Below are positions 44,650-53,902 of a stretch of 64,000 nt of DNA, one piece after another. The notes beneath the pieces are model-generated. The model was not told where the DNA came from and did no database searches. It was given only the letters and a program-made list of their open reading frames with translations. The translations under genes and the position numbers were made by a program. Numbering within the stretch: position 1 is the first letter of the stretch; each line of letters opens with the position of its first letter. Source of the DNA: Leptospira tipperaryensis (GTDB lineage: Bacteria > Spirochaetota > Leptospiria > Leptospirales > Leptospiraceae); the NCBI RefSeq assembly GCF_001729245.1, contig NZ_CP015217.1, positions 808,001-872,000 of the forward strand, given 5' to 3'.

Positions 44650-46068
44650 ATGGTTTTTGATCCAGAGGTTGAAATCCAAAAAAATATGACCAAGTTTTTT
44701 CTCCAGTTGAAAAAAACTCTGAAAAGTGAGATTACCTTCTCTCTTCTTCAGGGCGCTTTTGGCGTCGTTATCTTCTGGGCCGTCTTACGTTTTTATCTTC
44801 GTGATTCCGTCACACCCGAGCCTCAATGGGTTATTCTAAATTTCTTATATACCGTCGCCGTAACTCTTTACAGTAATTTTAGAATGGTCACAGGACGCTG
44901 GTCCGCGCTCCTCTGGGCCAATCGGTCTCTCCTATTTTCTTTACCCTTGCCGGCGTTTTACGGATACTTTACGTTTCTTGCACCCGAATATTTTCCAGTG
45001 ATGTTTGTCTTTGTGATCAGCATTCAACTCCCCGTATTGGGTCTTGCGAGAAGCATCTATAGCACCTTGTGGTTTATAACATACTACTTCGTCTTTTTCA
45101 CGTTGCTTATCGTTTTTAATCCGGAATACCTACAACTTCATATCAAATCGATCTTTGTCTTTTTGATCGTATTCTTTTTAATGCATGTTTGGCTTTTGCG
45201 CGCCTCCGAGAGTGTAAGAAATATGGGAAATCAACTTACCCGTCATCTCGTCGAAACCAAAAAGCACAAACGAAACATACAACGTCTAAACCGAGTGCAG
45301 GCTCTTGATCTTACACTTGCAAGGAGAGTGCAACAAGACACGCTTCCTGACCTAACGAGAGTTAAACGACCGGATCTGATTCTTGCGGCTAAATATTTTT
45401 CATTGGAAAAGATCGGAGGCGACTTTTACGACGTAGTCGATCTCGGCGAGGATCGAATCGGTTTTTTTATTTCGGACGTTTCGGGACACGGAGTGGCTTC
45501 CGCACTCGTAACGATGATGACAAAGGCGGCTTTTAGAAATCACTGCCAAGAGGTGAAAGAGCCCGAGTTACTCCTGAGTTTGGTCAATCGATCCCTCTGT
45601 GGAATTTTGGAAAAACAGGATCTTTTTGTGACCGCGTTTTATTGTATTTTAGACAAGGAAGGAATGTTGACCTATGCGAGCGCGGGACATCAGCCGGCCT
45701 TGGTGGTTCGAGGAAATTATACCGAGATTCACGAATTAAAAAGTGAAAACACGTTTATCTTAGGGATCGAACCGAATTGGAAATATTATTCTTCCAAACA
45801 TCAATTAAAAAAGAATGATAAACTCATACTCTTTACGGACGGATTGATCGAGGCAAAGAACAAGATGGGAAGGGATTACGGAGAATCCTGTTTTGAAGAA
45901 TTTCTTTTGGCGAATGCGAAACAACCCGCCGGAGCCTTTCTGGATCTAATGATGTTCGATTTGGAGGAATTTATGAACGGAAAACCTCCGGAGGACGATA
46001 TCGCAATTCTCTGCGTCGACTATCGCCCGATCGGTCCTTCTCTTCTCACTGAATCAGATCCGCTGTAA
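44650..46068 (+). CDS. Membrane SpoIIE-type serine phosphatase
   Basis: About 472 residues, with six membrane helices (about 35-185) and a C-terminal SpoIIE/PP2C phosphatase: GGDFYDVVDLGEDR, FFISDVSGHGVASALVTMMT, LTYASAGHQPALV and LILFTDGLIEAKNKMG. These hold the metal-binding aspartates. It is the second SpoIIE phosphatase in the window. Unlike the one at 19307, it has no PAS or periplasmic sensor domain. The start is uncertain (GTG 44644, ATG 44650 or ATG 44686). The last 23 bases overlap the convergent aldehyde dehydrogenase gene. Confidence 0.88.
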   Translation: MVFDPEVEIQKNMTKFFLQLKKTLKSEITFSLLQGAFGVVIFWAVLRFYLRDSVTPEPQWVILNFLYTVAVTLYSNFRMVTGRWSALLWANRSLLFSLPLPAFYGYFTFLAPEYFPVMFVFVISIQLPVLGLARSIYSTLWFITYYFVFFTLLIVFNPEYLQLHIKSIFVFLIVFFLMHVWLLRASESVRNMGNQLTRHLVETKKHKRNIQRLNRVQALDLTLARRVQQDTLPDLTRVKRPDLILAAKYFSLEKIGGDFYDVVDLGEDRIGFFISDVSGHGVASALVTMMTKAAFRNHCQEVKEPELLLSLVNRSLCGILEKQDLFVTAFYCILDKEGMLTYASAGHQPALVVRGNYTEIHELKSENTFILGIEPNWKYYSSKHQLKKNDKLILFTDGLIEAKNKMGRDYGESCFEEFLLANAKQPAGAFLDLMMFDLEEFMNGKPPEDDIAILCVDYRPIGPSLLTESDPL

Positions 46069-47623
46069 AACCTCTCCTCATCGTATTCTCCGTAATCGTA
46101 ACGGGTTCTAAAAAACTTTTGAGATAGTCAGGGCCTCCGGCTTTTGCTCCAACACCTGAAAGTTTAAAACCTCCGAACGGTTGTCTTTCAACCACTGCGC
46201 CCGTGATCGCTCGATTGATATAAAAGTTACCGGCTTCGATTTTCCGTTTTGCTTTTTCAATATGTTCCGGATTTCGAGAGTAGAGGCCCGCTGTGAGAGC
46301 GTAATCGGAATCATTAGCTCTTTCGATCGCTTCCTCGAATTTTTTTACTCGGAAGAATGTAACAAAAGGACCGAAGAATTCTTTCCTCGCGAGATCGCCG
46401 TTCCAATCGTCTTCTTCAAAGATCGTAGGAGGGACGTAATGACCTTTGTTTTTCAAGTCTTCGGATATTTTTGCCTGAAAGAGAATTTTATTTTTGTGAT
46501 CGCCCAGAACTTTTTCCAGTCTTTGTTTTGATTCTTCGTTTATGACCGGACCGATTTTTGCGGAAAGAATTTCCGGAGAATCGATCTTTAAAGACGAAAC
46601 CGCTTCCACAAATCTGGATTGAAACATCTTATAACAAGAATCTAATATAATCAATTTGGAAAGTGCGCTGCACTTTTGTCCTTGAAACCCGAATGCGGAA
46701 TGAAGCGCCCCTTCGACGGCAAGATCCAAGTCCGCGTCTCCGTCCACGATGATCGGATTTTTTCCTCCCATTTCGCATAACGCACGTTTGATTCTTTTTG
46801 CATCGGGCCCAATATTTCCGCATTCTTTAAGAATCGAAACACCGACTTCTCTGGATCCGGTAAAGTTGATCACTGCAACTTCCGGATGTCTGACGATCTC
46901 AGCGCCGATCTCTTCTCCTTTTCCCGGTAAAAAATGAAAGACTTCGTTTGGGACTCCCGCTTTTAAAAAGAGTCGATAGAGATAAAGACCGATTGCTGAA
47001 GATTGTTCGGCGGGTTTTAAAAGGACTGCGTTTCCACATACGAGAGGTCCGGCGCACATTCCGGTTAGGATCGCCGCCGGAAAGTTCCAAGGCGCGATGA
47101 CTCCTACGATTCCTTTCGGTTTGTAAGAATAAAGATTTTCTTCCCCCGGAAGATCGATTCTTTGTCCTTTGAAAATTTTTTCGTATTCACTCGCGTAGTA
47201 TCTGCAAAAGTCAACGGCTTCTATGATATCGGCTTCCGCCTCCGGAATATTTTTTCCCGTTTCCAAAAGAATGAGAGCGCAGAGTTCGTCTTTGTTTTCA
47301 CTGATCAGGTTTCCGGTTTTGCAAAGAATCGAAATTCTTTCCTTCGGATCGAGTTTGCTCCAATTGGAAAAATATTTCTTCGAACTCCGAATCGCCTTCT
47401 CAAGCGCCGAAGAATTACTAAGCGAATATTCGGTCGTGATCTCTTCTTTGTTTGCCGGGTTTGTATGTTTTTCTTTGGAAAGATTTTTGATTTCTTCTCC
47501 GCTTACGATCGCAGGGACGAAGATTGGAAAACGGTTTCGAATCTTTTGAATTGCAGGGGAAATCCATTTTCGATTTTCTTCTTTGGAAAAATCCCGGATC
47601 GGCTCGTTATAAAAGATTTGCAT
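46046..47623 (-). CDS. 1-pyrroline-5-carboxylate dehydrogenase (aldehyde dehydrogenase family)
   Basis: A 525-residue aldehyde dehydrogenase. GVIAPWNFPAAILTGM, NFTGSREVG, ALCEMGGKNPIIV (catalytic Glu) and FGFQGQKCSALSKL (nucleophile Cys) are all present. The upstream proline dehydrogenase and the RocA/PutA-like ending support oxidation of pyrroline-5-carboxylate to glutamate, step two of proline catabolism. Its start overlaps the proline dehydrogenase by 17 bases. Its stop overlaps the convergent phosphatase gene. Confidence 0.93.
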   Translation of the reverse strand: MQIFYNEPIRDFSKEENRKWISPAIQKIRNRFPIFVPAIVSGEEIKNLSKEKHTNPANKEEITTEYSLSNSSALEKAIRSSKKYFSNWSKLDPKERISILCKTGNLISENKDELCALILLETGKNIPEAEADIIEAVDFCRYYASEYEKIFKGQRIDLPGEENLYSYKPKGIVGVIAPWNFPAAILTGMCAGPLVCGNAVLLKPAEQSSAIGLYLYRLFLKAGVPNEVFHFLPGKGEEIGAEIVRHPEVAVINFTGSREVGVSILKECGNIGPDAKRIKRALCEMGGKNPIIVDGDADLDLAVEGALHSAFGFQGQKCSALSKLIILDSCYKMFQSRFVEAVSSLKIDSPEILSAKIGPVINEESKQRLEKVLGDHKNKILFQAKISEDLKNKGHYVPPTIFEEDDWNGDLARKEFFGPFVTFFRVKKFEEAIERANDSDYALTAGLYSRNPEHIEKAKRKIEAGNFYINRAITGAVVERQPFGGFKLSGVGAKAGGPDYLKSFLEPVTITENTMRRGFTADLIQ

Positions 47624-48971
47624 GTATTGATTCCTTTGGGTTTTTCAAAAGATGAGAGTAATCCATTCTACCCGTAATGAAGTTTTGAAGAAAACCCTGA
47701 TTGGATGTGTTTTCCAAAAGTCTTCGTACGAGATAAGCCATTCCAGGAAGCACCTCGCCTAACGGAGTATATTCGCGGATCCTGTAGCCTCTGTTTTTGA
47801 ATACGACTTTGTAAGAATCTCCCATCCCGTACAACATCTGAATTTCGAAATCTCTTTTGGAAATTCCTTTGTGTTCGGCGTAAGCAAGAATCGCGGAAAG
47901 ACTTCGAATGTTATGCGACGCGAAAGCGGAAAGAATCTGAGGATACGAATCCAAAAGAATTTTCGCACATTCCTCGTAGTTGAGATCGGTTTCCTGTTTG
48001 TTTTCAAAAACCGGAATTTCCCAGCCTTTTTCCTTGGATCGAATCACTTCGTATTCCCAATAGGCGCCCTTTACTAAGCGGACCGTGATCGGAGTCTTTC
48101 TATTTTTAGAATATTCTAAAATATGAATTAGATCGATTTTGGATTCTTTAAGATAACTTTGGACTACGATTCCAAAATGAGGATAATCCGCAAATTCCGA
48201 TTCTGAAAAGATCTCTTTCGCTAAAGAGATTAGGATTTCCTTATAATCGTATTGTTCCGCGTCCAGGTTTACAAAATAGTTTTTTTCCTTTGCGAGTCTT
48301 AAGATGGGGCGTAATCTTTCCTTTAGAACGGATACGGATTCATCGTGCGCCAAAGAAGAAATTTGAGAATACAAACTCGAACATTTGACGGATACGTTTA
48401 CAAACGGACATTCTCCGTAATTCGTAACCTCGGATCCGGAGAAAGAATCTAAATTTTTTAAGATGTCGAGATATTGTTTTTGATAACCGGACGCTTCCTT
48501 TTCGGAAAGGGCGGCTTCTCCCAAAACGTCGAGTGTAAAGACTGAATTTTTCTTACGCAAGTTCTGCAGCTTTTTTCTTGCGTCCTCGAAATTTTTTCCT
48601 GCAATAAAATTCCCCGAAGTTTTGAGAACTGCGGCTCGAATGAAAATTCCAAAAAAATAAGAAATCGGAAATGGGCGAAGGAAGTTTCGGAACAAAGGAC
48701 GAAGCCAATTTGGGATTTCCGTGTTTTTACTCAAGAGATAGAGAACAAAATGTTCAGTAATTTCTTTGTTGGAATGTAAGGAAGGAAGAACGTCCACAAA
48801 GCGGAACATCTCGACTTTGAGATTGGGATAACGAAAGGAAAGTCTGAGGAAGGCTTTGATCCAGAAATGTTTGGAAAGATAACGGGAAGAATGACTTTCA
48901 TCCTCTTTGAAAATCTGCATTCCCAAGGTTTGCACCTTGAGTTCGATGTTTTCGGATGCAATCGTATTCAT
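47607..48971 (-). CDS. Proline dehydrogenase
   Basis: About 454 residues, performing step one of proline catabolism (proline to pyrroline-5-carboxylate, using FAD). The TIM-barrel signatures are FVNLDAEQYDYKE, ITVRLVKGAYWEYE (catalytic Lys) and RIREYTPLGEVLPGMAYLVR followed by RRLLENTSN. This matches the PutA proline-dehydrogenase domain, here a separate polypeptide from the aldehyde dehydrogenase. ATG 48971 follows AAAGGGTAAC; the upstream TTG at 48998 is unlikely. Confidence 0.93.
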   Translation of the reverse strand: MNTIASENIELKVQTLGMQIFKEDESHSSRYLSKHFWIKAFLRLSFRYPNLKVEMFRFVDVLPSLHSNKEITEHFVLYLLSKNTEIPNWLRPLFRNFLRPFPISYFFGIFIRAAVLKTSGNFIAGKNFEDARKKLQNLRKKNSVFTLDVLGEAALSEKEASGYQKQYLDILKNLDSFSGSEVTNYGECPFVNVSVKCSSLYSQISSLAHDESVSVLKERLRPILRLAKEKNYFVNLDAEQYDYKEILISLAKEIFSESEFADYPHFGIVVQSYLKESKIDLIHILEYSKNRKTPITVRLVKGAYWEYEVIRSKEKGWEIPVFENKQETDLNYEECAKILLDSYPQILSAFASHNIRSLSAILAYAEHKGISKRDFEIQMLYGMGDSYKVVFKNRGYRIREYTPLGEVLPGMAYLVRRLLENTSNQGFLQNFITGRMDYSHLLKNPKESIHANLL

Positions 48972-49129
48972 TTTGTTACCCTTTGGCAATATAAGCAAAA
49001 GAGAATGCGGTATTCCTTTTAAAGTCTAATGATCCTAAAAAAATTAGGAATTGAAAACCATAAAAAAAATATTTATATGAATTCTTGGTAACAAGCGTCT
49101 TCCAAACGGAAGACAATTTTGCGAAAAGT

Positions 49130-50371
49130 TTAGTTTTTCCAATCCTCCGCTAAACGAATTCTTTCCAGAGTCGTTGGGTGGGAATGATAGTAAAACACTT
49201 CGGCGGGATGCGGGTTCAATCTTCCCTGATTGTCCTTCGCCAATTTGATTTCCGTATTGATAAACGACTTCTTATCTTTTGTAAGAATGAGGGCTTCGAT
49301 ATCGGCTTCGGTCTCCTGAGCTCTGCTCATTGTGCTCCAAACAGGTCTTGTCAAAGATCCAAAAAGTGAAAGAAGTAAAAATAAAAACGGAAGTGTGGAT
49401 GGGGAATAGAACTCCCGTAAAGAAACGGATCCTTCTGTTTTAAATTTCTGAAATAGAAATCCCAATAAAAAACATAAAAACAAGGTTTCTACCGTGCTGA
49501 TCGCGATGTCTTTGATCTGATGATTGTATGTCCAGTGTCCGATTTCGTGTCCTAAGACGCTGATGATTTCTTCTTCCGTATGATTTTGAATGAGGGTATC
49601 ATAAAGAAATATTTTTCTGTTTTGTCCCCAGCCCGTAAAATACGCGTTTGTGTGGCCCGAATATTTGCTTTCGTTGATCACGTAGACGTTCTCAACTTCA
49701 ATCTGAGCTTTTTCACAGAGCGAGATGATTTTCGATTTAAGACTTCCTTCTTCTATCGGTTTGTATTCGTAAAAAAGAGGAGTGATTACGATCGGGAATA
49801 AGATCGAAAACAAAAGTCCGAAGATAAGAGCTACAACGGGCACTAAAAACTTCCAGGCTCTTTGAAATTTTTTAAGCAAGAATGCAATTCCAAGAGCGGC
49901 TACGCTTCCGCCTAACGCGGCGATCCCTAAGGATTTACCCGTATAAATCACCCAATCCAAAAAAGTCATTTTTGAAAAGCCGAATTGATGTTCCAGCACG
50001 AACCCGAAGTAATACTGAAACGGAATCGAGATTAAAAATTGTACCGCGTTAAAAATCAAAAAGAAGAATAAAACCGTGAGATAAAAACGATTGCCGGTCT
50101 TTTTCTCTAAAAAGGACTCGAGTTTTGTGGAAAGGGGGGAGAAGACAAAAATTCCGGCGACTACAAAATCCAATAGATCGGAAAGGACGGAGGCAAAAAA
50201 ACCGCTCCTTGCGTATTCGATTCCTTTTTGAATATCGGTTTCGGTAAAGTATTTTAGAATTTGCTCATGTAGTTGAGAGGAGTTATCCCCTTGATAGGAT
50301 AGGTATTTCATCGTGAGGGTAAATAAAATTTGAAATACGTAAAAGATCAGAAGGATTGTTTTGAGTTGCAT
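49130..50371 (-). CDS. Ste24-type M48 metalloprotease
   Basis: A 413-residue protein with seven helices and HEIGHWTYNH (zinc HExxH) at about 280, then EADIEALILT for the third zinc ligand. The order of helices and the N-terminal M48_N-like region match CAAX prenyl protease 1 (Ste24/ZMPSTE24). Bacteria lack prenylated CAAX proteins, so the substrate is probably another membrane peptide. It is isolated in its strand group. Confidence 0.9.
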   Translation of the reverse strand: MQLKTILLIFYVFQILFTLTMKYLSYQGDNSSQLHEQILKYFTETDIQKGIEYARSGFFASVLSDLLDFVVAGIFVFSPLSTKLESFLEKKTGNRFYLTVLFFFLIFNAVQFLISIPFQYYFGFVLEHQFGFSKMTFLDWVIYTGKSLGIAALGGSVAALGIAFLLKKFQRAWKFLVPVVALIFGLLFSILFPIVITPLFYEYKPIEEGSLKSKIISLCEKAQIEVENVYVINESKYSGHTNAYFTGWGQNRKIFLYDTLIQNHTEEEIISVLGHEIGHWTYNHQIKDIAISTVETLFLCFLLGFLFQKFKTEGSVSLREFYSPSTLPFLFLLLSLFGSLTRPVWSTMSRAQETEADIEALILTKDKKSFINTEIKLAKDNQGRLNPHPAEVFYYHSHPTTLERIRLAEDWKN

Positions 50372-50453
50372 TGTGATTCCCGAAGTTCAGAGGCTGAGTG
50401 ATTCTCGAATGTTTCTTTCTTGAGTCAAGTAATTTCCGGTTTTGGAACACGCA

Positions 50454-50620
50454 TTAGGGATACGGAAAGCGCGCAGCGTCTCGAACCTCTTTTCCTAAAC
50501 TTATGTTTTCAAAAACGCCGTTCGAGATGAGTCGCTTTGCGACGAACTTGGAGTAGCCCGACCCGCCTGCTTTTTGTTAGACTTTTTGGATCGAAAATTT
50601 TGCAGGCGGGGAATGCCCAA
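50454..50620 (+). repeat. Structured dispersed element, copy 2
   Basis: About 167 bp, sharing TTAGGGAT, GGAA-GCGCG, AGCCCGACCC and GGGGAA-GCCC blocks with 10199-10347. Stems: TCTCGAAC (50479-50486) with GTTCGAGA (50520-50527); GTCGC-TTT-GCGAC (50531-50543); and CCCGCCTGC (50562-50570) with GCAGGCGGG (50602-50610). The corresponding stems in copy 1 have different bases but also pair. It lies 5 bases from the stop of the Cys-rich gene. Confidence 0.75.
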
Positions 50621-50624
50621 ATTT

Positions 50625-51008
50625 TTAGCGTTTGTCCGGAGGAGGAGGCGGTAGTGAGTCTCTGCATTTCGCGCTCAACTCTGCTTCGTGCGATTTCAGA
50701 CAACGTATCGGCCCGCCGTTTTCGCGCGTGGAATCCTTACAAAATTTTTCTTCGTCGCTCGCACAGGCTTCTTTCATCGCCTTGTGTCTCGTTTCCATCT
50801 CCGCGAGATGAGCCTTGCACGAAGCTGAAAGTTTGGATTCGTTTTCTTTGAGGCAACGATGTCCTTCCGGACCCGGTCTCGAATCCTTGCAATAGGTTTC
50901 TCTTTCGGTTCTGCAGTTGTCCCTTGGACCTCCGCTTGGTTGTGTGTATGCGCTTAACAAAGGAAGGAAACATATTCCTATCACAATCGTGTTCCTTAGA
51001 AGATTCAT
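50625..51008 (-). CDS. GLG1-like cysteine-rich exported protein
   Basis: A 127-residue protein with a signal peptide (LLRNTIVIGICFLPLLSAYT) and two copies of the Cys-rich GLG1 repeat. The CRTERETYCKD…CLKENESKLSASC unit (about residue 32-66) and the CASDEEKFCKD…CLKSHEAELSAKC unit (about 82-117) both show the C-x(7)-C…C-x(9-10)-C spacing. It ends in Pro-rich PPPPPDKR. GLG1 repeats are common in eukaryotic Golgi glycoprotein and in a few bacterial exported proteins. Its role here is unknown. I see no other gene in the adjacent 250 bp. Confidence 0.8.
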   Translation of the reverse strand: MNLLRNTIVIGICFLPLLSAYTQPSGGPRDNCRTERETYCKDSRPGPEGHRCLKENESKLSASCKAHLAEMETRHKAMKEACASDEEKFCKDSTRENGGPIRCLKSHEAELSAKCRDSLPPPPPDKR

Positions 51009-51263
51009 CTAATCGCTCCATTGTAGTTTGTTCGAGTGAAATGAAATCTCGATCTACGTTGGTTTCGACCTTTTGTTTGGGGAGTTGGTTTCCTTTTCAA
51101 CATTTTTGATCCTCAGGGAATCGGCTTTCATTGGATAAAAAGAAATGTTCGAATTTTTAAAGGATTGAAGAAAAATGAACCCTTTTGGCGAGAATGGGGT
51201 TATTTGATATATTAGAATATTATTATGAACTTATCGTGTTTTCTCTGCGAAAACCGTTTCTTC

Positions 51264-51923
51264 TTAGGATCGTTTTGGACTTGAATCCCTCATGAGACCC
51301 TGCCAGAGCCAATCGAAGGACTCGGATAATTCTTGTTTGAAGTCTCCTTCCGCGAGCCAAAGTTTTTTTCCGGCAAAGGCTTTTTGCGCCGATTCCGTTG
51401 GATGATTGTGCTGCCAGAGCATCAAAGCCAAAAAGAAAAATCGGAGGATGAATTTTCGCGCCTTCGTTAGGGTGAGTTCTTTTTCTTTTTTCATCCAAGA
51501 TTTTGCGATTTGATCCATTCCATCCGCGGTCGCCTTCTTGAATGAATATAAGAATTCCGGATCTACGTTTGATTCTAAAATTCCGGGAACGATCAAACCC
51601 AAGAACATAAAAATCTCATTCTCCGTAAATTGTGCGAGGATCGTTTTTTTTACTTTTTCAATCGAATAAGAATCTTGTAAAAGAACTCGATCTAATTTTT
51701 CAAAAAAGTGATTCGCTTCTTGGAGATAGAGGGTAAGAAAAATTTCTTCTCTCGTTTTGAAATAGAAGTAGATGACTCCCTTTGTGACCTGAGCGGCCTG
51801 CGCGATATCGTTCGAAGAGGGCAAAGGAAAACGCTCTTTTAAGAGGAGTTCTTTCAGAGCGTTTACGATAGATTGTTTTCTTACTTCTTTTTCTTCCGGT
51901 TTGCGCGCTCTCTTCTTTTCCAC
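51264..51923 (-). CDS. TetR-family transcriptional regulator
   Basis: A 219-residue protein with a Lys/Arg-rich start and HTH SSNDIAQAAQVTKGVIYFYF (about 37-56). The C-terminal domain is long and Trp-containing near the end (ESFDWLWQGL). Its start lies 8 bases after the stop of the SDR gene at 51932, so the two form one operon (SDR first). The regulator probably controls this operon from the site at 52947. Confidence 0.9.
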   Translation of the reverse strand: MEKKRARKPEEKEVRKQSIVNALKELLLKERFPLPSSNDIAQAAQVTKGVIYFYFKTREEIFLTLYLQEANHFFEKLDRVLLQDSYSIEKVKKTILAQFTENEIFMFLGLIVPGILESNVDPEFLYSFKKATADGMDQIAKSWMKKEKELTLTKARKFILRFFFLALMLWQHNHPTESAQKAFAGKKLWLAEGDFKQELSESFDWLWQGLMRDSSPKRS

Positions 51924-51931
51924 AAATTGGA

Positions 51932-52933
51932 TTATACTGGGAGCGGCAACATCCAGTCAACCGTCTCTCTGAGTGAATTTTCCAAAGGTCTTCGTTTCCA
52001 TTGAAATTCGTTCTTGAGTCGATTGGAATCGTAGACTTGAATCTTTTCCAAATACTCCTGAAGAATTTCTTTTTTCAGAGTTCTTTCCGAACCGGTGATC
52101 TTGTGTTGGAGATAATCGAAGAAGGGCATCATCCTTACCAAGAAGGAAGGTGATTCTCCTTTGGGAGCTTTTGTTTTTGGACGTATCTTTTTGATCATCT
52201 GCGCGAGTTCCAATACGGAATGAGTATCTCCGGTCGCGATATAACGTCCCGATGCGGAATCGTTTTCATAGGCGGCGATGTGAGCCAATGCCACGTCACG
52301 CACATCGACATAGGAGAAAGACATCTTCGGAGCCATCGGTAATTTTCCTTGGAGAATGTCTCTTATCAAAACGAGAGAATCGGTAGGTTCCGTAAAATCG
52401 GGTCCGATCATCGTTCCCGGGAGAATCGTTACTAAGGAGATTCCGTATTGTTTTGCCAATTCCCAAGCCAATTTTTCGGATTTGGTTTTGGATATCGCAT
52501 AAGGTTCGATTCCTCTTTCGTTCCAATGAGTTTCGTTGAGAGGAGCTTCTCCTTTTTTTACGGCTCCCACCGCGGCGATACTCGAAGTGTAAACGATTTT
52601 TTTAACTCCGCAAGTATATGCAGCTTCTATAATATTTTTGGTTCCTTCCACATTAGGCCGAATCACTTCTTCTTCCGGATGATCGGAAGTCAGGTTGAAG
52701 GCTGCCGCGACTTGAAACAAACCGTCCACACCCTTTAGCGCTTCGAGAAGGGAAGGTTTGTTCATCAGATCCGCATACACGAGTTCCACGCCAAGTTGTT
52801 TTAAGGCGGCGGTTTTTTTGGGATCGTTGAGATCTCGGACCGAGGCTTTTACCGAATACCCTTTTTCTTTGAGAAGTTTTACGAGTGAATATCCGAGATG
52901 TCCGTTGGCTCCGGTGACTAATACTGTTTTCAT
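51932..52933 (-). CDS. NAD(P)-dependent epimerase / dihydroflavonol-reductase-like SDR
   Basis: A 333-residue extended SDR: VTGANGHLGYSLVKLL, VDGLFQVAAAFNLTSD, YTSSIAAVGA and the catalytic YAISK pair are seen. The group includes dihydroflavonol 4-reductases and 3-beta-hydroxysteroid-like enzymes. The specific substrate cannot be given. It is first in an operon with a TetR gene, and its promoter region includes the symmetric site at 52947-52987. Confidence 0.9.
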   Translation of the reverse strand: MKTVLVTGANGHLGYSLVKLLKEKGYSVKASVRDLNDPKKTAALKQLGVELVYADLMNKPSLLEALKGVDGLFQVAAAFNLTSDHPEEEVIRPNVEGTKNIIEAAYTCGVKKIVYTSSIAAVGAVKKGEAPLNETHWNERGIEPYAISKTKSEKLAWELAKQYGISLVTILPGTMIGPDFTEPTDSLVLIRDILQGKLPMAPKMSFSYVDVRDVALAHIAAYENDSASGRYIATGDTHSVLELAQMIKKIRPKTKAPKGESPSFLVRMMPFFDYLQHKITGSERTLKKEILQEYLEKIQVYDSNRLKNEFQWKRRPLENSLRETVDWMLPLPV

Positions 52934-52946
52934 AGAGGCTCCTTAT

Positions 52947-52987
52947 AATTGACTAACGGTATTTTAATAAAATTCTATCGGTCAATT
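52947..52987. promoter_or_regulatory. Candidate operator upstream of the SDR-TetR operon
   Basis: AATTGAC (52947-52953) and GTCAATT (52981-52987) are inverted copies across a 27-bp AT-rich centre. A further AGTCAAT lies at 52991-52997. It directly precedes the operon start and could be its promoter/operator, but half-site spacing this long is atypical for TetR dimers. Confidence 0.35.
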
Positions 52988-53110
52988 AAAAGTCAATCGA
53001 ATTTGGACAAGATAAATCTCAAATCTTCTTTTTTCCGGTTTTTATGGATGGATCGAAAATTCTTTACAGATCCGATTCTCGTGAAAGGAATTGAGGAAGT
53101 GGAAAATCAG

Positions 53111-53902
53111 ATGTCAACAAACGAAATAAAAGAAAGAATTTGGCCCGCGATCGAGATCTTAGAAGATCTTTCCGAGCTTAGAAAACAGGCTCCCCTAACA
53201 CATGTTATAACGAATATCGTAGTCACCAACTGGACAGCGAACGTCCTTCTTGCGATCGGGGCTTCGCCGGCGATGGTGATCGCTGAAGAAGAGGTCGCCG
53301 ACTTTGCAGCGATCGCGAGCGGAGTTTTGATCAATATAGGAACCGTTACGAAGATGGACGCCAATGCAATGAGAATCGCCGCGACTGCCGCAAAGAAAGC
53401 GGGAACTCCCTGGGTTCTCGATCCGGTCGCCGTGGGAGCTCTTCATTTTAGAACCGAACTCGCGAAGGAATTACTTACTCAAAAGCCGACGGTCATCCGA
53501 GGAAACGCTTCCGAAATTCTTGCGTTAGCCGGCACCGTAGGCGGAGGAAAAGGTGTGGATTCGACGGCTCATTCTTCTGCTGCCTTACCCTTTGCAAAAG
53601 AACTCTCCGAAAAAACGGGCGCGATTGTCGCCGTCAGCGGCGAAATCGATTACATCACAAATGGAAAAGATACGATCGCCGTCCCCGGCGGCCATCCTCT
53701 TATGACAAAGGTCACAGGGGTCGGATGTTCTCTGGGCGCCTTAATCGCTTCTTTTTTGGGAATTCAAAAAGATCCGTTACGCGCAACAGTTTCCGCTTCG
53801 GCTGTGTTTGCGATCGCGGGTTCTAACGCGGCCAAAGAATCCAAGGGTACGGGAAGTTTTGCCGTCGCCTTTCTCGATCAGTTGAGTAATCTTTCAAAAT
53901 GA
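53111..53902 (+). CDS. thiM: Hydroxyethylthiazole kinase
   Basis: A ~263-residue ThiM, which phosphorylates hydroxyethylthiazole in thiamine salvage. [43 protein letters not shown] and [15 protein letters not shown] all match the family. I start at ATG 53111, a standard ThiM length. The ORF extends back to 52949 without family similarity. No TPP riboswitch motif is visible upstream. Its stop overlaps the rhodanese start (ATGA). Confidence 0.94.
   Translation: MSTNEIKERIWPAIEILEDLSELRKQAPLTHVITNIVVTNWTANVLLAIGASPAMVIAEEEVADFAAIASGVLINIGTVTKMDANAMRIAATAAKKAGTPWVLDPVAVGALHFRTELAKELLTQKPTVIRGNASEILALAGTVGGGKGVDSTAHSSAALPFAKELSEKTGAIVAVSGEIDYITNGKDTIAVPGGHPLMTKVTGVGCSLGALIASFLGIQKDPLRATVSASAVFAIAGSNAAKESKGTGSFAVAFLDQLSNLSK

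Noticed and set aside
52934..53110. Possible TPP riboswitch ahead of thiM
   Set aside because: The expected conserved CTGAGA and ACCTGA-type blocks are not visible.
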